The notes under the pieces were generated by a model that saw nothing but the letters and a program-made list of their open reading frames with translations, was not told the DNA's origin and searched no databases. 5,870 nucleotides of DNA. Source: Chloroflexota bacterium (GTDB lineage Bacteria > Chloroflexota > Dormibacteria > Aeolococcales > Aeolococcaceae). The number at the start of each line of letters is the position of its first letter. Position 1 is the stretch's first letter. Made by a program: the position numbers and the translations under genes. Of the stretch, positions 1 through 5,348 are shown in pieces. The DNA lies in contig JAQBPI010000085.1 of NCBI GenBank assembly GCA_028287605.1, forward strand, positions 1 through 5,870, in the 5' to 3' direction.

Positions 1-923
1 CCGCCGGCGGCAGCGCCTGGCTGGCACTGGGGGCGGCCGGGCTGATGGCCGCCGACAACCTGTCGATGGTGCACGGGCGCATCGCCACCCTCGACGTCTT
101 CGTGGTCGTCTTCATGCTCGCCGCCGCCGCCCTGTACCTCCGCGACCGCCCGGTGCTCGCCGGCGCCATGCTCGGGCTGGGGGGGTGCGTGAAGCTGGTG
201 GCCCCCTATGCGCTGGTCGCCCTCGCCCTGCTCGAGGCCGGCCGGGTGCTGCTGCGCAGCCGGGGGACCGAGCTCCCGCTGGGACGCCGGGCGGTCGAGC
301 GGCTGGCCCCGCTGGCCACCTGCGCGGCGGTGGCGATGCTCGTCTACCTGGGCGCGCTCTACGGCCTCGACCACTTCTGGTCGGCGTACCACAACCCCCT
401 GGTGCACACCCGGGCGATGTTCGACTACGCCGCCAAGCTCACCAACCCCCACGGCCCCGAGGGCATCGCCTCCTACCCCTGGCAGTGGCTGCTCAACCAG
501 GAGCCGATCAACTACTACACGGTCAACACCAACGTGCTCAGCGACGGCAAGGTGACCGCCACCCATCCCGTGGTCGCGTTCCAGGGCCTGATGAACCCGG
601 CGATCATCCTGCTCGCCCTGCCCGCCCTCTTCCTCGCCGTGCACACCGCCCGCCGGGACCGCGACGACCTCTCCCTGTTCGCCGTCGCCTGGTTCCTGGG
701 GACCTTCATCCCCTTCCTGGTCGCCGCGGCGCCGCTCGGCTCCTTCGGCAACCGGATCAGCTACCTCTACTACATGGTGATCGTGCTCCCCGCCGTGTAC
801 CTCGCGGTGGCGCGCCTGCTCTCCCACCCGGGCCTGCCGCGGGCGGTCCTCGCCGGCTACGTCTGCATCCTCGGCTACTGGTTCGAGGCGCTCTATCCCT
901 TCCGGACGTGGTCCGGGGGCTGA
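1..923 (+). CDS. PMT-type (GT39) membrane glycosyltransferase, 3' part
   Basis: This is the C-terminal 306 residues of a polytopic membrane protein; the reading frame is open through the left edge (first whole codon at 3), so the ATG at 45 is probably internal. About eight hydrophobic spans are visible. The stretch MVHGRIATLDVF matches the Arg-x-x-x-Leu-Asp segment after an early transmembrane helix of protein O-mannosyltransferases. Further on, YPWQWLLNQEPINYY followed by a Gly-x-x-NP helix, and RISYLYYMVIVLP, resemble the C-terminal four-helix part (PMT_4TMC) of bacterial PMT enzymes. Family members move a sugar, usually mannose, from a polyprenyl phosphate to a protein or glycan outside the membrane. 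The acidic catalytic loop expected near the N-terminus lies outside the window, so activity cannot be judged. It overlaps the next glycosyltransferase gene by 16 bp. Family assignment is fairly secure; donor and acceptor are unknown. Confidence 0.82.
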   Translation, partial: AGGSAWLALGAAGLMAADNLSMVHGRIATLDVFVVVFMLAAAALYLRDRPVLAGAMLGLGGCVKLVAPYALVALALLEAGRVLLRSRGTELPLGRRAVERLAPLATCAAVAMLVYLGALYGLDHFWSAYHNPLVHTRAMFDYAAKLTNPHGPEGIASYPWQWLLNQEPINYYTVNTNVLSDGKVTATHPVVAFQGLMNPAIILLALPALFLAVHTARRDRDDLSLFAVAWFLGTFIPFLVAAAPLGSFGNRISYLYYMVIVLPAVYLAVARLLSHPGLPRAVLAGYVCILGYWFEALYPFRTWSGG

Positions 924-2086
924 CCCGGGCCCGGGGGGCGCTGGGCGACCCGGCGCTGCGCCAGGCCCTGGCCATCGTGCTCGGCCTGCGCGCCTCCCTC
1001 GGACTGATCGCCTGGGCCTCCATGATCCTCTACCCGATCACCGGCGTGGGCGGCGACCACCTGGAGCTGCTCCTCCCCCAGGGCTCGCGGCTCTGGCCCT
1101 GGGCGGGCCCCTGGCAGCGCTGGGACGCGCTCTGGTACGAGCACATCGCCCGCAGCGGCTACGGCAACGGAGACCCCGACGCCGCCTTCTTCCCCCTCTT
1201 CCCGGGCGCCGTCCACCTGCTCGCGCCGCTGGTCGGGGACAACCCCGCCGTCGCCGGGCTGCTGCTCAGCACCGTGGCGCTGGTCGCGGCGCTGGTGGTG
1301 CTCCACCACCTCGTCGCCGGCGACCTCGACCGGGGCACCGCCGACCGCACCATCCTCTACCTCGCCGTCGCACCGCTGGCGTTCTTCCTGCTCGCCGCCT
1401 TCACCGAGTCGCTCTTCCTGCTGCTCGCCGCCGGCGCGCTGCTGGCCGCCCGGCGTGGGCGCCTGCCCGTCGCCGGGGCGCTGGCGGCGCTCGCCGCCCT
1501 CTGCCGCCCGACCGGGGCGCTCCTGGTCGCGGCCCTGCTCATCGAGGTGGTCGCCGACGCTCGACGGCGCCGGGCGGAGGGCCGGTTCCCGCTCCGGCCC
1601 GCGCACCTCGCCATCCTCCTCCCCCTGCTCGCCGCCGCCGGGTGGGACCTCTGGAGCAGGGTGCACCTCGGCGTCCCCGGCGGGGTGCTCGCCCTCCAGC
1701 GGGAGATCTGGGGAAACCACCCCGTGGCGCCCTGGACGGCGCTCCACGACAGCCTGCGCACCGTCCTCGCCGGTGGCCACCCCGAGGAGGTGCTCAACCT
1801 GGCGAGCTCGCTGACGCTGGTGGTCTCGATCCCGCTGATGTGGGGCCGGCTGCCCGGTTCCTACCTCGCCTACGCGGCGGTGAGCATCCTCCCCATCGTC
1901 TGCCGGGAGTCGCTGGTCACCCCACAGGAGAGCAGCGCCCGCTACCTGCTCACCGTCTTCCCGGTGTTCGTGCTCCTCGCCCTCGCCGGCCGCCACCCCT
2001 GGGTCGACCGCCTGGTGCTGGTCACCTTCCCGGTCCTGCTCGGCGCCCTGGTCGCCCACTTCACCCACTTCGCATTCCTGGGCTGA
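908..2086 (+). CDS. PIG-V-like (GT76-type) membrane mannosyltransferase
   Basis: A 392-residue polytopic membrane protein of the usual length for bacterial PIG-V-like proteins (Mannosyl_trans2). It carries the hallmark block WDALWYEHIARSGY (residues 72-85) followed by FFPLFP (94-99), where WD-x-x-WY-x-x-IA and GY are the conserved features. A TES motif lies in a hydrophobic span (166-168), RPTG at 200-203, and an ARYLLTVFPVF segment near the C-terminus. Family members use polyprenyl-phosphate mannose in the membrane. The frame extends open far upstream, but that part only shadows the preceding gene. I chose the GTG at 908 because it gives a short basic N-terminus before the first helix and overlaps the upstream stop, as expected for translational coupling. 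No good Shine-Dalgarno is visible; GTG at 977 or ATG at 1022 are alternatives, the latter cutting into the first helix. Acceptor unknown. Confidence 0.85.
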   Translation: MVRGLTRARGALGDPALRQALAIVLGLRASLGLIAWASMILYPITGVGGDHLELLLPQGSRLWPWAGPWQRWDALWYEHIARSGYGNGDPDAAFFPLFPGAVHLLAPLVGDNPAVAGLLLSTVALVAALVVLHHLVAGDLDRGTADRTILYLAVAPLAFFLLAAFTESLFLLLAAGALLAARRGRLPVAGALAALAALCRPTGALLVAALLIEVVADARRRRAEGRFPLRPAHLAILLPLLAAAGWDLWSRVHLGVPGGVLALQREIWGNHPVAPWTALHDSLRTVLAGGHPEEVLNLASSLTLVVSIPLMWGRLPGSYLAYAAVSILPIVCRESLVTPQESSARYLLTVFPVFVLLALAGRHPWVDRLVLVTFPVLLGALVAHFTHFAFLG

Positions 2087-2088
2087 CC

Positions 2089-2111
2089 GGCCGCCGCGGG
2101 CCGCAGCGGCC
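2089..2111 (+). repeat. GC-rich inverted repeat after the mannosyltransferase gene
   Basis: GGCCGC at 2089-2094 is repeated at 2099-2104, and either copy can pair with GCGGCC at 2106-2111. It begins two bases after the stop codon at 2086. No T-run follows, so it is not a standard intrinsic terminator. It may stall transcription, protect the mRNA end, or be chance in such GC-rich DNA. Confidence 0.3.
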
Positions 2112-2117
2112 GCGCGG

Positions 2118-2126
2118 TGCCATACT
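2118..2126 (+). promoter_or_regulatory. Putative extended -10 promoter for a leaderless transcript
   Basis: TGC followed by CATACT (hexamer 2121-2126) fits an extended -10 element, with four of six matches to TATAAT. A start site about seven bases after the hexamer falls at 2133, exactly the G of the GTG start codon of the next gene. That gene has no Shine-Dalgarno sequence, which fits a leaderless mRNA. No clear -35 box is seen. This is inference from spacing and sequence only. Confidence 0.42.
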
Positions 2127-2132
2127 GGGCAT

Positions 2133-2603
2133 GTGGACGCGCAGCCGCCGCCGCTCGACCTCAGCGGCCTCCACCGCGAGCTCGACCGGCTGAAGACCCT
2201 GCTCTGCCGCTGCAACCACAGCGGCGAGTGCCTCGCGTGCCGCGGCTTCGAGGTGCTCCGCGAGCAGTCCCAGATGGTCGCAGCCGCGGCCTCGCAGCCG
2301 GTGCTCATGCAGGTGGCGCAGGAGGCGGCGGTCAAGGACCTGATGAGCCAGCTCGGGGGCATCCAGGAGAAGCTGGTCGACGACCCCCGGCTGCACGAGC
2401 TGCTCGGCCAGCTGGTCGAGCGGGTGCAGGAGGACCTCGGCGGTCCCGAGCACCTGCAGCGGCTCTTCGGGAACATGGGCGGCTTCCCCGGGTTCCCGGG
2501 CTTCCCCGGCTTCGGCGGTCAGACGCCCCCGGACGACGCCTCCGGGCCGACGCCGCCCGACGACCGCCCCCCCACGCCTCCCCGCCCGCGCAGCGAGGAC
2601 TGA
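2133..2603 (+). CDS. Unrecognised Cys-cluster protein with Gly-Phe-Pro repeat tail
   Basis: A 156-residue soluble protein not recognised as any named family. Residues 10-24 look helical. They lead into a compact cluster C25-x-C27-x5-C33-x2-C36, with H29 in between, which could bind zinc or an iron-sulfur centre. Residues 38-112 are rich in Ala, Gln, Leu and Glu and should form amphipathic helices, possibly coiled or self-associating. Residues 117-129 are a regular Gly-Phe-Pro repeat, and the last 25 or so residues are Pro/Asp-rich and probably disordered. There is no signal peptide or membrane span. GTG at 2133 is chosen because it sits at the predicted transcription start. An ATG two bases earlier is in another frame that stops after about 20 codons. 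The gene is set off by a gap on both sides, so neighbours say little about its role. Its reality is supported by strong GC3 bias and coherent composition. Confidence 0.75.
   Translation: MDAQPPPLDLSGLHRELDRLKTLLCRCNHSGECLACRGFEVLREQSQMVAAAASQPVLMQVAQEAAVKDLMSQLGGIQEKLVDDPRLHELLGQLVERVQEDLGGPEHLQRLFGNMGGFPGFPGFPGFGGQTPPDDASGPTPPDDRPPTPPRPRSED
2481..2519 (+). repeat. Tandem Gly-Phe-Pro codon repeat
   Basis: Imperfect 9-bp units of the form GGC TTC CCC run in frame inside the Cys-cluster gene and encode GFPGFPGFPGFGG. Codons vary at the third base (CCC/CCG, GGC/GGG), so the peptide repeat rather than the DNA repeat may be what is kept. It forms a linker between the helical region and the Pro-rich tail. 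Confidence 0.65.
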
Positions 2604-2627
2604 ACACCCGGCCGAGGGTCCCGGGCT

Positions 2628-2645
2628 GACGCGACGCGTCATTTT
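2628..2645 (+). terminator. Palindrome with T-run: weak terminator or operator
   Basis: GACGCG at 2628-2633 and CGCGTC at 2635-2640 form a perfect inverted repeat around a single A, immediately followed by ATTTT. As RNA it gives a five-base-pair stem with a three-base loop plus a short U-run, a weak intrinsic terminator for the upstream gene. Its centre (2634) is also about 36 bp before the transcription start inferred from the TAGAAT box, where a regulator of the downstream operon could bind. The sequence does not decide between the two. Confidence 0.38.
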
Positions 2646-2657
2646 CAGGTCCCTCGG

Positions 2658-2663
2658 TAGAAT
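2658..2663 (+). promoter_or_regulatory. Putative -10 box (TAGAAT) of the lyase/dehydrogenase operon
   Basis: TAGAAT matches TATAAT at five of six positions and stands out in GC-rich surroundings, next to one of the few AT-rich patches of the plus-strand genes. The predicted start at about 2670 leaves a leader of about 67 nt before the ATG at 2737. No convincing -35 hexamer is present at the normal spacing, so an activator may be needed. The box overlaps an in-frame ATG at 2662, which argues against that ATG being used. Confidence 0.45.
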
Positions 2664-2668
2664 GTCCG

Positions 2669-2690
2669 GGACGGCCGAACAGAGCCGTCC
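2669..2690 (+). promoter_or_regulatory. 5' leader stem-loop of the lyase gene
   Basis: GGACGGC (2669-2675) and GCCGTCC (2684-2690) form a perfect seven-base-pair stem with an eight-base, A-rich loop. It lies almost exactly at the predicted 5' end of the transcript, a position where stem-loops often stabilise mRNA. It resembles no riboswitch known to me. Confidence 0.38.
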
Positions 2691-2697
2691 AGCGCGC

Positions 2698-2724
2698 CCT
2701 CGCCGTCTGGCCCCGGGGGCGAGG
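2698..2724 (+). promoter_or_regulatory. Stem able to cover the lyase ribosome binding site
   Basis: CCTCGCC (2698-2704) is the perfect complement of GGCGAGG (2718-2724), with a 13-base loop. The 3' arm includes the first four bases of the GAGGAGG ribosome binding site, so pairing would reduce ribosome access. Together with the stem at 2669-2690 it may form a regulated leader. Seven-base stems arise often by chance at this GC content. Confidence 0.32.
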
Positions 2725-2727
2725 AGG
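2721..2727 (+). promoter_or_regulatory. Ribosome binding site GAGGAGG fixing the start at 2737
   Basis: A strong purine-rich Shine-Dalgarno sequence lies nine bases before the ATG at 2737. The in-frame ATG at 2662 has none. It would add 25 residues of Arg/Pro-rich sequence not expected in this enzyme family, so 2737 is preferred. Confidence 0.8.
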
Positions 2728-2736
2728 TTCCCATCC

Positions 2737-3675
2737 ATGCCCCAGCGCCTTCGCCGGTCGGTTCTGGCCTGTCCCGGCAGCAACCCCAGGATGATGGAGA
2801 AGGCCGCGTCCAGCGCCGCCGACGAGGTGTTCCTCGACCTCGAGGACGCCTGCGCCCCGCTGGAGAAGCCCGGCGCCCGCGGCAGGATCGTCGAGGCGCT
2901 GACCACCCACGACTGGGGCACCAAGACCAGGGTGGTGCGGATCAACCAGGTGGGCAGCCGCTACGCCTTCCTCGACCTGCTCGAGGTGATCCGCGGGGCG
3001 GGCGCGGTGCTCGACTGCATCATGGTCCCCAAGGTGCAGAACCCCGGCGACATCGCCTTCGTCGACCGCGCCCTGACCCAGCTCGAGCAGGAGTTCGACC
3101 TCGAGCCGGGGAGGATCGGCATCGAGGCGCAGGTCGAGGACGCCCAGGGCCTGATGAACTCCGACGCCATCGCCTTCTCCAGCCCGCGGCTGGAGACCCT
3201 CACCTACGGTCCCGCCGACTTCTCGGCGGCGATGCAGCTGCCCTCCCTGACGGTGGCCAACGGCTCGCCCGACTACCCCGGCGACGCCTTCCACTACGTG
3301 CTCTTCAAGCTCGCCGTCTCAGCTCGTGCCGCCGGCATCCAGGTGGTCGACGGCCCCTACCTGGCCATCCGCGACGTCGAGGGCTACACCCGAGCGGCCC
3401 GCCGGGCGGCGACGCTCGGATACGACGGCAAGTGGGTGCTCCACCCCGGCCAGATCGACGCCTGCAACGCCGCCTTCACCCCCACCCAGGAGCAGTTCGA
3501 GCGCGCCGCCGCCATCCTCGAGGCCTACCGGCATGCCACCGAGGTCGAGCGCAAGGGGGCGGTGATGCTCGGCGACGAGATGATCGACGAGGCGTCGCGC
3601 AAGATGGCGACGCAGTTCTACCTGCGAGGACGTGCGGCCGGCCTCGAGCCCCGGCAGGCCGCCGCGGCCTCCTGA
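2737..3675 (+). CDS. HpcH/HpaI-CitE family CoA ester lyase (malyl-CoA lyase-like)
   Basis: A 312-residue enzyme of the CitE / malyl-CoA lyase / CLYBL family, which cleaves or forms C-C bonds in 3-hydroxyacyl-CoA thioesters such as malyl-, methylmalyl- or citramalyl-CoA, using Mg2+ in a TIM barrel. Visible family features are the N-terminal RSVLACPGSNP (residues 7-17), VFLDLEDA (31-38), the RIN segment with R68, and MVPKV (96-100). The expected metal ligands are present: a Glu in the VED segment (E134) and the Asp of YGPADFSAAM (D161). The C-terminal lid is recognisable from the VDGPY segment and GKWVLHPGQI. Length and order are normal, with no sign of truncation. The start is fixed by GAGGAGG. 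The stop overlaps the start of the acyl-CoA dehydrogenase, so the two should be co-translated. I infer a role in acyl-CoA breakdown or carbon assimilation; substrate and direction cannot be read from sequence. A thioesterase-like malyl-CoA hydrolase is another possibility. Confidence 0.87.
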   Translation: MPQRLRRSVLACPGSNPRMMEKAASSAADEVFLDLEDACAPLEKPGARGRIVEALTTHDWGTKTRVVRINQVGSRYAFLDLLEVIRGAGAVLDCIMVPKVQNPGDIAFVDRALTQLEQEFDLEPGRIGIEAQVEDAQGLMNSDAIAFSSPRLETLTYGPADFSAAMQLPSLTVANGSPDYPGDAFHYVLFKLAVSARAAGIQVVDGPYLAIRDVEGYTRAARRAATLGYDGKWVLHPGQIDACNAAFTPTQEQFERAAAILEAYRHATEVERKGAVMLGDEMIDEASRKMATQFYLRGRAAGLEPRQAAAAS

Positions 3676-4841
3676 TGGCGAGCACCATGGACGGGCTCAC
3701 CACCGAGCAGCGCGACGTCATCGCCCTGGTCCGCGACTTCGTCGAGCGCGAGATCATCCCCGTGGCCCACCACCTCGAGTACGACGACACCTACCCCGAG
3801 GCGATCGTCGCCAAGATGAAGGAGCTGGGCTTCTTCGGCTTCGCCATCGACGAGCAGTGGGGCGGCGCCGGCCTGAACATGGAGACCTACGCGCGGGTCT
3901 GCGAGGAGATCGCGCGCGGCTGGATGTCGATCACCGGGGTGATCAACACCCACTTCATCGTCGCCTTCCTGCTGCAGCAGTTCGGCACCGACGAGCAGAG
4001 ACAGCGCTTCCTGCCGAAGATGGCGACCGGCGAGTACCACGCCGCCTTCTCGATGAGCGAGCCCAACTGCGGCTCGGACGTGCAGGCGATCCGCACCCGC
4101 GCGGTGCGCGACAACGGCGAGTACGTCATCGACGGCACCAAGATGTGGGTCACCAACGGCGAGCGCTCCACCGTCGTCGCCACCCTGGTCAAGACCGACC
4201 CGAGCGCCAAGCCGGCGCACAAGGGGATGGCCTGCATCCTCGCCGAGAAGAGGTACCCGGGCCTCAGCGCCAGCAAGCACATCAACAAGCTCGGCTACAA
4301 GGGCGTGGAGACCACCGAGCTGGTCTTCGACGGCAACCGGCAGCCGGAGGCCAACCTCCTCGGCGGGGTCGAGGGTCGCGGCTTCCAGCAGATGATGGCC
4401 GCCATCGAGGTGGGCCGCATCAACGTCGCCGCCCGCGGGGTCGGCGTCGCCCAGCGCGCCTTCGAGCTCGCCCTCGCGTACGCCCAGGAGCGCCAGACCT
4501 TCGGGAAGCCGATCGCCGAGCACCAGGCCATCCAGTTCAAGCTCGCCGACATGGCGACCAAGATCGAGGCCGCGCGGCTGCTCACCCAGAAGGCCGCCCG
4601 CACCAAGGACCGCGGCGAGCGCACCGACCTCGAGTCGGGGATGGCCAAGCTCTTCGCCACCGAGACCTGCATGGAGGTGGTCAACGAGGCGATGCGCATC
4701 CACGGCGGCTACGGCTTCAGCCGCGAGTTCGAGATCGAGCAGCTCTACCGCGACGCGCCCCTGCTCTGCATCGGCGAGGGCACCAACGAGATCCAGCGGA
4801 TCATCATCGCCAAGAGGTTGCTCGAGAAGGCCCGGGGGTGA
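3675..4841 (+). CDS. Acyl-CoA dehydrogenase
   Basis: A complete 388-residue flavoprotein of standard length for the family, oxidising an acyl-CoA to the 2,3-enoyl-CoA and passing electrons to electron-transfer flavoprotein. The order is the usual one. An N-terminal helical domain starts LTTEQRDVIALVRDFVE. The FAD/substrate motif FSMSEPNCGSD spans residues 125-135, and a beta domain contains DGTKMWVTNG. The C-terminal helical domain has RQTFGKPIAEHQ, IHGGYGF and IGEGTNEIQR. The Glu of GEGT (E368) is at the usual catalytic base position, so the enzyme should be active. The ATG at 3675 shares its A with the stop of the lyase gene (TGATG); a second ATG is at 3687. No independent Shine-Dalgarno is seen, consistent with re-initiation after the lyase. 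The chain length of the substrate cannot be assigned; the lyase partner hints at short branched or dicarboxylic acyl-CoAs. Confidence 0.93.
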   Translation: MASTMDGLTTEQRDVIALVRDFVEREIIPVAHHLEYDDTYPEAIVAKMKELGFFGFAIDEQWGGAGLNMETYARVCEEIARGWMSITGVINTHFIVAFLLQQFGTDEQRQRFLPKMATGEYHAAFSMSEPNCGSDVQAIRTRAVRDNGEYVIDGTKMWVTNGERSTVVATLVKTDPSAKPAHKGMACILAEKRYPGLSASKHINKLGYKGVETTELVFDGNRQPEANLLGGVEGRGFQQMMAAIEVGRINVAARGVGVAQRAFELALAYAQERQTFGKPIAEHQAIQFKLADMATKIEAARLLTQKAARTKDRGERTDLESGMAKLFATETCMEVVNEAMRIHGGYGFSREFEIEQLYRDAPLLCIGEGTNEIQRIIIAKRLLEKARG

Positions 4842-4860
4842 GATAGCCCTCGACCCGGCC
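4829..4860 (+). terminator. Possible hairpin at the end of the dehydrogenase gene
   Basis: GG-C-CCGGG (4829-4836, with one bulged C) can pair with CCCGGCC (4854-4860), enclosing the stop codon. No U-run follows. This could be a non-canonical or Rho-linked end signal, but such stems are frequent at this GC content. Confidence 0.25.
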
Positions 4861-4902
4861 TGCTCTGAGATCGTTCTCTGCTCACCGCGAGCTGCGATCT
4901 GC

Positions 4903-5023
4903 GGCGGACGGGAGGGGCGGACGGCACGCGCGGGTGGAGGCGAAAGCTGAAGGCCGCCCGCCACAGCCCGAAGTCGAAACCGTCCGTCAACGTGGCGGCC
5001 GATGAGTCGGGCGCGGCGGACGG
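4903..5023. repeat. Short dispersed word GGCGGACGG, three copies plus one inverse
   Basis: The nine-mer occurs at 4903-4911, 4916-4924 and 5015-5023 in the noncoding gap, and CCGTCCG, the complement of its last seven bases, sits at 4980-4986. The inverse copy could pair with any of the direct ones. Composition favours such words, so this may be chance, but the clustering is confined to the gap. Confidence 0.35.
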
Positions 5024-5081
5024 CCGAAGGCCTCCGCGCCCGACCAAGAGCCGGAACCCGCGCGTGCCGGCCGACCCGGCT
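4952..5081. other. Structured noncoding block between convergent genes
   Basis: The gap 4842-5115 holds no convincing gene, but this part contains three consecutive perfect inverted repeats. These are GGCCGCC 4952-4958 with GGCGGCC 4994-5000; the 11-bp arms GTCGGGCGCGG 5006-5016 with CCGCGCCCGAC 5034-5044; and AGCCGG 5049-5054 with CCGGCT 5076-5081. The middle one holds a nested GGCC-GAA-GGCC stem, giving a 39-nt hairpin. It lies where transcription from both sides ends, so it may act as a two-way terminator or transcription barrier without U-runs. It could also be a dispersed extragenic palindrome or a structured RNA. No known RNA family was recognised. Confidence 0.5.
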
Positions 5082-5115
5082 GACAAAGGACGCACGGACG
5101 CGACCGAGGCGGACC

Positions 5116-5229
5116 TTACCTCAGCGCTGCCTCGACGGTCGTGACGGGCATGCTGATGGCGATGACGCACAGGGCGAGGAGCATGGCGACGGCGGTCTCG
5201 CCCATCCACGACGCGGCGCGACGGATCAT
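5116..5229 (-). CDS. 37-residue single-span membrane peptide
   Basis: A small gene on the minus strand: ATG at 5229, stop TAA at 5116. AGGAGG lies eight bases upstream of the ATG, as good a ribosome binding site as any in the window. Apart from ATG and TGG, 30 of 32 sense codons end in G or C, matching the real genes. The peptide begins MIRR, giving a positive cytoplasmic end. It then has a hydrophobic span at about residues 13-32 (core AMLLALCVIAI, with C21 and P28) and ends in a short tail with one Glu and a final Arg. It may be an inner-membrane regulatory or stress microprotein; a cleaved signal peptide is unlikely because almost nothing follows the span. It lies 119 bp downstream of the Nudix gene on the same strand, so it may share that transcript or have its own promoter; no clear -10 box was found. 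Function unknown. Confidence 0.68.
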   Translation of the reverse strand: MIRRAASWMGETAVAMLLALCVIAISMPVTTVEAALR

Positions 5230-5237
5230 GGCGGTGG

Positions 5238-5243
5238 CCTCCT
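5238..5243 (-). promoter_or_regulatory. Ribosome binding site of the small membrane peptide
   Basis: On the minus strand the sequence reads AGAGAGGAGG (5247-5238), ending eight bases before the ATG at 5229. A near-perfect Shine-Dalgarno match in an otherwise noncoding stretch is the main reason for calling the small gene. Confidence 0.68.
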
Positions 5244-5348
5244 CTCTCAGCGTCCCGACCGTGCCGGGCGGCGGACCCGGGATGCAGCCGAACTGTCGCA
5301 GGAGGCGGGCGCGAATCCGATGACACGCCGGTCACGATCCCCTGATGG

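Noticed and set aside
185..907. Upstream in-frame extension of the mannosyltransferase from the ATG at 185
   Set aside because: The added 241 residues are Arg/Pro/Gly-rich and overlap the PMT-type gene, whose frame encodes coherent membrane helices.
893..2476. Long minus-strand open frame (527 codons) opposite the mannosyltransferase and Cys-cluster genes
   Set aside because: Composition is Gly/Glu/Arg/Pro-rich without domains, it spans two well-supported plus-strand genes, and long antisense frames are expected at this GC content.
2662..2736. ATG at 2662 as start of the CoA ester lyase
   Set aside because: It overlaps the putative -10 box, lacks a Shine-Dalgarno, and adds 25 basic low-complexity residues; ATG 2737 has GAGGAGG at correct spacing.
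3618..4964. Minus-strand open frame (448 codons) opposite the acyl-CoA dehydrogenase
   Set aside because: It is the mirror of a clear enzyme gene; its translation is low-complexity Leu/Gly/Asp/His-rich with no motif.
4934..5005. Very short plus-strand GTG frame (23 codons) in the gap
   Set aside because: Only weak start context, and it lies within the inverted repeats; nothing supports translation.
5264..5280. CCGGG/CCCGG five-base-pair hairpin upstream of the small membrane peptide
   Set aside because: Too short to distinguish from chance at this GC content; no U-run on either strand.
4745..5335. Minus-strand open frame (196 codons) across the convergent gap
   Set aside because: Arg/Ser/Pro-rich, runs into the dehydrogenase 3' end, has no ribosome binding site or domain, and overlaps the better-supported 37-codon gene in another frame.
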